Below are positions 62,845 through 64,000 of a DNA stretch of 64,000 nucleotides, one piece after another. The notes under the pieces are model-generated. The model made no database searches. It was given only the letters and a program-made list of their open reading frames with translations, and was not told where the DNA came from. This DNA comes from PGZG01 sp046292765 (GTDB lineage Bacteria > Pseudomonadota > Gammaproteobacteria > Pseudomonadales > Alcanivoracaceae). Every line of letters starts with the position of its first letter. The first letter of the stretch is position 1. The stretch spans positions 434,001 to 498,000 of the forward strand of contig JBKBQA010000002.1 in NCBI GenBank assembly GCA_046292765.1, written 5' to 3'. The position numbers were made by a program, and so were the translations under genes.

Positions 62845-63915
62845 TCATTTTCCATCCCCTTGCGCGCCGGGCTGCCCGGCCGCTGTTGTAGTGGGATTGT
62901 AGAGGGGATTGCAGGCCGGTTCGAGCGGCCCGAGGATCGGCGCCAGCTGCCGGCTGAATACCGCCGTTTCACCATCATCCGGTCGATGGATCCGGCTGAC
63001 CAGGCGGGTTACCCCGCTGCCGGTGCGGACATCCACCATGATCTGGAAGTAGCGTGAACGAACATCAAGGATCTCGGCAAGCAGGCTGCGCTGGCCCTCC
63101 TCCAGCGTGCTGAACGGCGGCTGCGCCATTACGTCGCTCAGTTGCGCGATGGCGCCATTAGCACGCAACTGAAGAATCACCTGGGTGCCGGCATTGCCGG
63201 TGGTATCACTCAGCACGGCATCCAGCACCGGCTCCGGGGCGGTATTGATATTCAATGGCGTATTCGCCGGCAAGGCGGCCAGATAGGCCCAAAACCATGG
63301 CGTGCCGCTATCGCCGAGCTGGAACGAGCGCAGGTTACGCAGCTCGGATTCATGCGCCACTGGCATATTGGCGGTGCGCCGATCGCGGTACTCGGCATCT
63401 TCGGCACCATCGATTTCATCAACGATGTTATTGCTGTCGATCCAGTCGGTCATTTCGAGGGCAAGAACATTGGCACGTTGGGCTTCTGGCAGAATTGCCG
63501 CCAGCAGTGTTTCAAACCGGCTGACGGCCAGCGGGTTACGGACGTACTCCAGATCCTGCGCGATCGCCAGCCAGTTAAGATTGAACCGGGACTGCAAATC
63601 CTGAACCGACGCCGTCAGCACGGCATTCTCGTAGGGCGTTGGCGGTAACGTCACCGCCCAGCTGTCATCGACACAGTCGTCAGTCAGGCGGTTATTGTTG
63701 CGATCATTTTCAAAGTCATCGATCAGCGCCTGAATCGCCAGCGTTTCCGCCGCAATTGCATACTGATAGCGCTCATCCCAACTGAGCAGATTGGCCGTAC
63801 GGGTGCGGAAGTGATCCTGCCGGTACATCACCTCGGCAGCCAGGGCCACCATCACCGCGAACAGCAGCATGACAATGATCAACGCGGCACCACGCTGTTG
63901 CGACTTCATCGCCAT
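62845..63915 (-). CDS. gspK: Type II secretion system minor pseudopilin K
   Basis: 356 residues. Prepilin signal QQRG^AALIIVMLLFAVMVALAAEVM lacks Glu at +5, as expected for GspK. The large inserted domain has LQSRFNLNWL and ALEMTDWIDSNN, conserved in GspK, and carries the acidic metal-binding patch. GspK caps the pseudopilus tip with GspI and GspJ. ATG overlaps the end of gspJ by 10 bp. Confidence 0.94.
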   Translation of the reverse strand: MAMKSQQRGAALIIVMLLFAVMVALAAEVMYRQDHFRTRTANLLSWDERYQYAIAAETLAIQALIDDFENDRNNNRLTDDCVDDSWAVTLPPTPYENAVLTASVQDLQSRFNLNWLAIAQDLEYVRNPLAVSRFETLLAAILPEAQRANVLALEMTDWIDSNNIVDEIDGAEDAEYRDRRTANMPVAHESELRNLRSFQLGDSGTPWFWAYLAALPANTPLNINTAPEPVLDAVLSDTTGNAGTQVILQLRANGAIAQLSDVMAQPPFSTLEEGQRSLLAEILDVRSRYFQIMVDVRTGSGVTRLVSRIHRPDDGETAVFSRQLAPILGPLEPACNPLYNPTTTAAGQPGAQGDGK

Positions 63916-64000
63916 GGGTTCACCACCGTGCGGAAGTAGCGGTGCAGGAAACTGCCATCGGCAAAGCTGATTTCGATCTCGATACTCTTCGGCAACGGCA
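63906..64000 (-). CDS. gspJ: Type II secretion system minor pseudopilin J, C-terminal end (runs off the right edge)
   Basis: The last 30 codons of a frame entering from the right: LPKSIEIEISFADG then SFLHRYFRTVVNPWR and stop at 63906-63908. The LP.ai.i.l...G...R.f.. ending is typical of GspJ, and the 10-bp overlap with the gspK start fits the usual gspIJK order. Too short for further analysis. Confidence 0.8.
   Translation of the reverse strand, partial: PLPKSIEIEISFADGSFLHRYFRTVVNPWR

Noticed and set aside
1..64000. tRNA, rRNA, prophage or intact transposase genes
   Set aside because: I looked for CCA-ended cloverleafs, rRNA-like conserved stretches and transposase/integrase motifs among the long frames and saw none.

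Overview
The window looks like chromosomal DNA of a GC-rich marine-type gammaproteobacterium. My best guess is Alcanivorax or a near relative (Pseudomonadales/Oceanospirillales). The reasons are a complete cbb3 oxidase locus with an Anr/FNR regulator, Pseudomonas-like gene families, a PHA-synthase-like protein, hot-dog thioesterases, an alkyl-DHAP-synthase-like/GlpD/kinase operon, and a gammaproteobacterial dif site. The genus is inference from gene content.

The most informative landmark is a near-perfect dif site (XerC/XerD chromosome dimer resolution) at 16961-16988. FtsK-orienting KOPS octamers (GGGNAGGG) point at it from both sides: 3 of 3 on the plus strand to its left and 13 of 13 on the minus strand to its right, by an eye scan. 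The window therefore spans the replication terminus.

Layout. 1-8959: partial PHA-synthase-like gene, two thioesterases, TetR regulator, ferritin-like di-iron protein, MFS pump, OmpA-type lipoprotein, acyltransferase, MpaB/Lcp-like protein, GNAT. 8960-9550: non-coding, with two copies of an unusual hairpin repeat whose third copy is at 3795-3902. 9551-15051: alkyl-DHAP-synthase-like oxidase, GlpD, FGGY kinase and RlmJ in a tightly packed operon. 15083-16932: MerR regulator with its own MerR-type promoter, a truncated probable cation-efflux gene, Bcr-type MFS. 16961: dif. 17124-30455: hydrolase, then ccoNOQP, ccoGHIS, a SafE-type membrane protein, hemN, anr and a universal stress protein, with an FNR/Anr box before ccoN. 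This block builds, matures and regulates the high-affinity oxidase. 30529-45448: YaaA, MBL hydrolase, CorA, AlkB, a 1308-residue PilZ/DUF1631/GGDEF/EAL protein, SpmA-SpmB-like fusion, Prc protease, a second MpaB-like protein, hydrolase, ABC1 kinase. 45674-48534: pntAA-pntAB-pntB. 48605-55436: DUF481, MscS, DUF6580, MetH, DUF2189. 55473-58129: a PEP-utilising (Rph/PpsA-like) protein with altered motifs and a DUF1461 membrane protein. 58235-64000: lipoprotein hydrolase, then a type II secretion operon read leftward (gspJ partial, gspK, gspL, gspM, then an unknown secreted protein).

No rRNA, tRNA, CRISPR array, prophage or intact insertion sequence was seen. The strongest candidate for something undescribed is the hairpin repeat family: a conserved core of about 50 nt enclosed by 29-31 nt arms that differ completely between copies yet stay complementary within each copy.
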